NCBI GenBank assembly: GCA_046349875.1
Contig: JAXMBN010000012.1
Location: forward strand, 84,407-148,406
DNA length: 64,000 nucleotides
DNA from: JAXMBN01 sp046349875
GTDB lineage: Bacteria; Planctomycetota; Planctomycetia; Pirellulales; Pirellulaceae
Direction: 5' to 3'
Position numbers and translations under genes: made by a program. This document shows positions 62,027 to 64,000 of this stretch, piece by piece; positions within the stretch are counted from its first letter, which is position 1, and each line of letters begins with the position of its first letter. The notes below the pieces were generated by a model that was given only the letters and a program-made list of their open reading frames with translations, did not search any database and was not told the DNA's origin.

Positions 62027-62920
62027 TTATTCGGTTTGCGACTGCCCAGCCAAGAGATCCGCTAATACACCGCGGGACCTGGGGAGCAAGGTGAGTTTTG
62101 CTTTTCCTTCCAGCAGTTTTTGCGTCTCCAGCATGGTAAACATAGCATCGGCAGTCTCTGGATCTTGGCAAATTTTCTCCAGTGCACGCCCTACATACTC
62201 GGGACGTATCGCGGCAGCCTTTGCAAACTCAATCGCAGCCTTACGATCGGCTGTACTTGTGATGATACTCACCTGATTGGCACCATCCTGTTTGATAGCC
62301 GATGTCACTTGCCGCAAGCGATTGACCACTTTACTTTCGATCTGGCGAATCATTTCCTTGTCACGAAAATGTACTTTGCGAATGTAGACCGATCCCAATC
62401 GATATCCCCACTCATCCGAGGTTGGCGAGACCTCTTCGCGAACCGTGGCACTCATACCATGACGATTTCCCATCATGAGTGCCAATGGAAGATTGCTGAG
62501 GCAACGCACGGTGGAGTTCCCTACGTTGGCCGACAGCGATCCTCGCGGATCCATATTCTTGAATAGATAAGCGACAGGATCGCTGATAAACATTTCATAC
62601 CAGATTCCGATTCCCATAGGCGCACCCTCTTCTGAATTGACAGGGGCACTGCGAAGGTAAACCTGATCGAGCCGCATATCAAGAACGTAGCACTTTCCAA
62701 GCCAGTTCACGACAAAGGCCTTCCAATCCATCAAAGGCCATAGGAAATGCAACCCCGGCTCATCGATGATTTCCACGACCTTGCCAAACAATACATAGAC
62801 GTGACATCGTCGCTCCCGAACAATGGTGTAGACTCCGAACAATCGTCCGAACGACAATGCAATGGGAACCAGCATGGCCGACGCAACAAATGTAATGGCA
62901 AACGCAATGAGGCCGTTCAT
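62027..62920 (-). CDS. SPFH/band-7 membrane protein (HflC-like)
   Basis: A 297-residue protein with an N-terminal membrane helix (IAFAITFVASAMLVPIALSF) and a band-7 domain (VRERRCHVYVLFGKVVEIID; PGLHFLWPLMDWKAF). A coiled-coil region ends at about 250 (DRKAAIEFAKAAAIRPEYVG). Its ATG overlaps the stop of the upstream SPFH gene (62917-62920), so the two are translationally coupled and probably form a hetero-oligomeric ring like HflKC. HflKC modulates FtsH; that role is not shown here. Confidence 0.88.
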   Translation of the reverse strand: MNGLIAFAITFVASAMLVPIALSFGRLFGVYTIVRERRCHVYVLFGKVVEIIDEPGLHFLWPLMDWKAFVVNWLGKCYVLDMRLDQVYLRSAPVNSEEGAPMGIGIWYEMFISDPVAYLFKNMDPRGSLSANVGNSTVRCLSNLPLALMMGNRHGMSATVREEVSPTSDEWGYRLGSVYIRKVHFRDKEMIRQIESKVVNRLRQVTSAIKQDGANQVSIITSTADRKAAIEFAKAAAIRPEYVGRALEKICQDPETADAMFTMLETQKLLEGKAKLTLLPRSRGVLADLLAGQSQTE

Positions 62921-63909
62921 GAGTCCACCTCCACAAAAGCTTGTTCCGATCGTCCATACAGAGCCATTCGTACATTTCGAACGTAGGCTTGAAGAACTTC
63001 CGGACTCGCTTGTTTTAAGGTTTCAAGCTGAGCCGCCAAACGCTCAAGAGGTTCGATCTCAGCCTGAGCTTTCAACGTTTCGATTTCTACGGCGCGTTTC
63101 GATTGGACAATCTTTTGATCTGCTGCCGCTTGAGCCAAGCTAATATCCGACGAAACTTGATTGTGTGCCGTATTGATGGCCGCCAATGCAGACTCGACTT
63201 CGGGAGGCGGATCGATCCCCGTAATCAATGACGCATCGAGCACCATTCCATACCGAGCAGCAGACGATCGGCATTCCCGATCCATATGCTCATTCAGATC
63301 TCTCAAGTTCTTTCGCAAGTCATTGATCGAAACACCGAAATTGACTTCTTGCTCCGTCGCTATTTCGCCTTCATTGCCGAGCTGCTTGTTCGACGGTGCT
63401 TCAAAGTTTGCGATGCGTTCGCGAAGCACCGATACAAAGTAACCCATCACATGAGAAATCGGACTCTTCACACCAAAGAGATAGGCATAAAGATTTGATT
63501 CCGCAACACCGTAGCGAATCTGGCCATCGAGTCCGATATTCAATTGATCTTTGGTAACCGCTTCCAGGATCGTTCCACCCTGGTTGGCCAGAGGATCATC
63601 GGGATCATGTGCCATGTTCATGGTAGCCGTGGCAATCGATACGCGATGCACTTCCTGCCAGGGCCACTTCCAATAGAAACCCGGCTGTACCACGCGAACT
63701 TGCGGATAACAATAGCGATCGCGTTCATCACCACCCAGTGCATCCGCGATGGGTAACTCCACCGTTGTGGCGTTCCCAATACGTTCTGCACGTCCAAAGG
63801 TCGTGATGACTGCTCGCTGGTTCTGATCGATGATATAGAAACCAGCGATGAAATAGCGAAATAAAAACCATGCCACAAACCCTGCCAAGCAACCCCAAAG
63901 GATTTCCAT
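62917..63909 (-). CDS. SPFH/band-7 membrane protein (HflK-like)
   Basis: A 330-residue protein. The ATG at 63909 follows GAGGAGG (5 bases) and starts a membrane helix (MEILWGCLAGFVAWFLFRYF); the longer frame to 63948 was rejected. The band-7 domain is IIDQNQRAVITTFGRAERIG and VVQPGFYWKWPWQEVHRVSI. A long Ala/Glu/Gln-rich coiled coil follows (ADQKIVQSKRAVEIETLKAQ). It is the first gene of the SPFH pair; upstream sequence to 64000 shows no further gene. Confidence 0.88.
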   Translation of the reverse strand: MEILWGCLAGFVAWFLFRYFIAGFYIIDQNQRAVITTFGRAERIGNATTVELPIADALGGDERDRYCYPQVRVVQPGFYWKWPWQEVHRVSIATATMNMAHDPDDPLANQGGTILEAVTKDQLNIGLDGQIRYGVAESNLYAYLFGVKSPISHVMGYFVSVLRERIANFEAPSNKQLGNEGEIATEQEVNFGVSINDLRKNLRDLNEHMDRECRSSAARYGMVLDASLITGIDPPPEVESALAAINTAHNQVSSDISLAQAAADQKIVQSKRAVEIETLKAQAEIEPLERLAAQLETLKQASPEVLQAYVRNVRMALYGRSEQAFVEVDS

Positions 63910-64000
63910 ACAATCCTCCTCGTCACATAGTCTCTGTCTTGATAGCACTTCAAATATTCAACATCCCTTTAGTGTAATTCGACCCGTCCAGGGCGCGGTA

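Overview
This 64 kb window looks like a chromosomal segment of a planctomycete, probably Pirellulaceae-like. The evidence is the set of family-restricted proteins: planctomycete-type cytochrome c + DUF1549/DUF1553 proteins (two), a DUF1501 protein, a PVC-type membrane-bound dehydrogenase with HEAT repeats and a C-terminal haem motif, a DUF1559 domain, and moderate GC with few strong Shine-Dalgarno sites. No rRNA, tRNA or CRISPR array was seen.

Layout. 1-4081 (minus): a partial cytochrome/DUF1549 protein running off the left edge, and an SGNH hydrolase. 4166-14738: a trans-envelope export cluster with two large paralogous TolC-like lipoproteins, an FtsX/MacB-type permease and an HlyD-type adaptor, plus a Sel1-repeat protein; no ATPase is present. 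15045-16505: a coiled-coil membrane protein with a clear promoter and terminator. 16634-23020: a giant single-chain AddB-AddA helicase/nuclease. 23304-30740: a catabolic or respiratory trio (PVC dehydrogenase, DUF1549/1553, DUF1501); the first two genes each carry an apparent one-base deletion. 30940-36017: a DUF2721-discoidin-like membrane protein, a TlpA-like thioredoxin, an MFS transporter and an M24 peptidase. 36327-41110: an RND adaptor and pump pair. 41220-44920: a PDZ-alpha/beta hydrolase, a PadR regulator fused to a membrane tail with a palindromic candidate operator, an FkbM methyltransferase and a VOC protein.

45026-54263 (minus) is a coherent metal-response operon. A mer-type promoter/operator (TTGACT-20-GATAAT around a perfect 10-bp inverted repeat) precedes merR, followed by an HMA-MauE fusion, three secreted Cys-rich proteins, a tandem double-module adaptor and a CzcA/CusA-type RND pump. 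54438-57467: a BlaI-type repressor and an M56 peptidase fused to DUF1559, a sensor-protease pair ending in a strong terminator.

57755-60127: rlmB, then a REP-associated tyrosine transposase (RAYT) bracketed by two hairpin repeats on each side in mirror order. The leftmost repeat supplies the last codons of rlmB. 60143-63909: a PLP-dependent decarboxylase and an HflK/HflC-like SPFH pair.

The items most worth following up are the mirrored REP/RAYT unit, the AddB-AddA fusion, the metal operon (mer-like operator, MerR lacking one metal-binding Cys, double adaptor), the coiled-coil-expanded TolC pair, and the two adjacent frameshifts.
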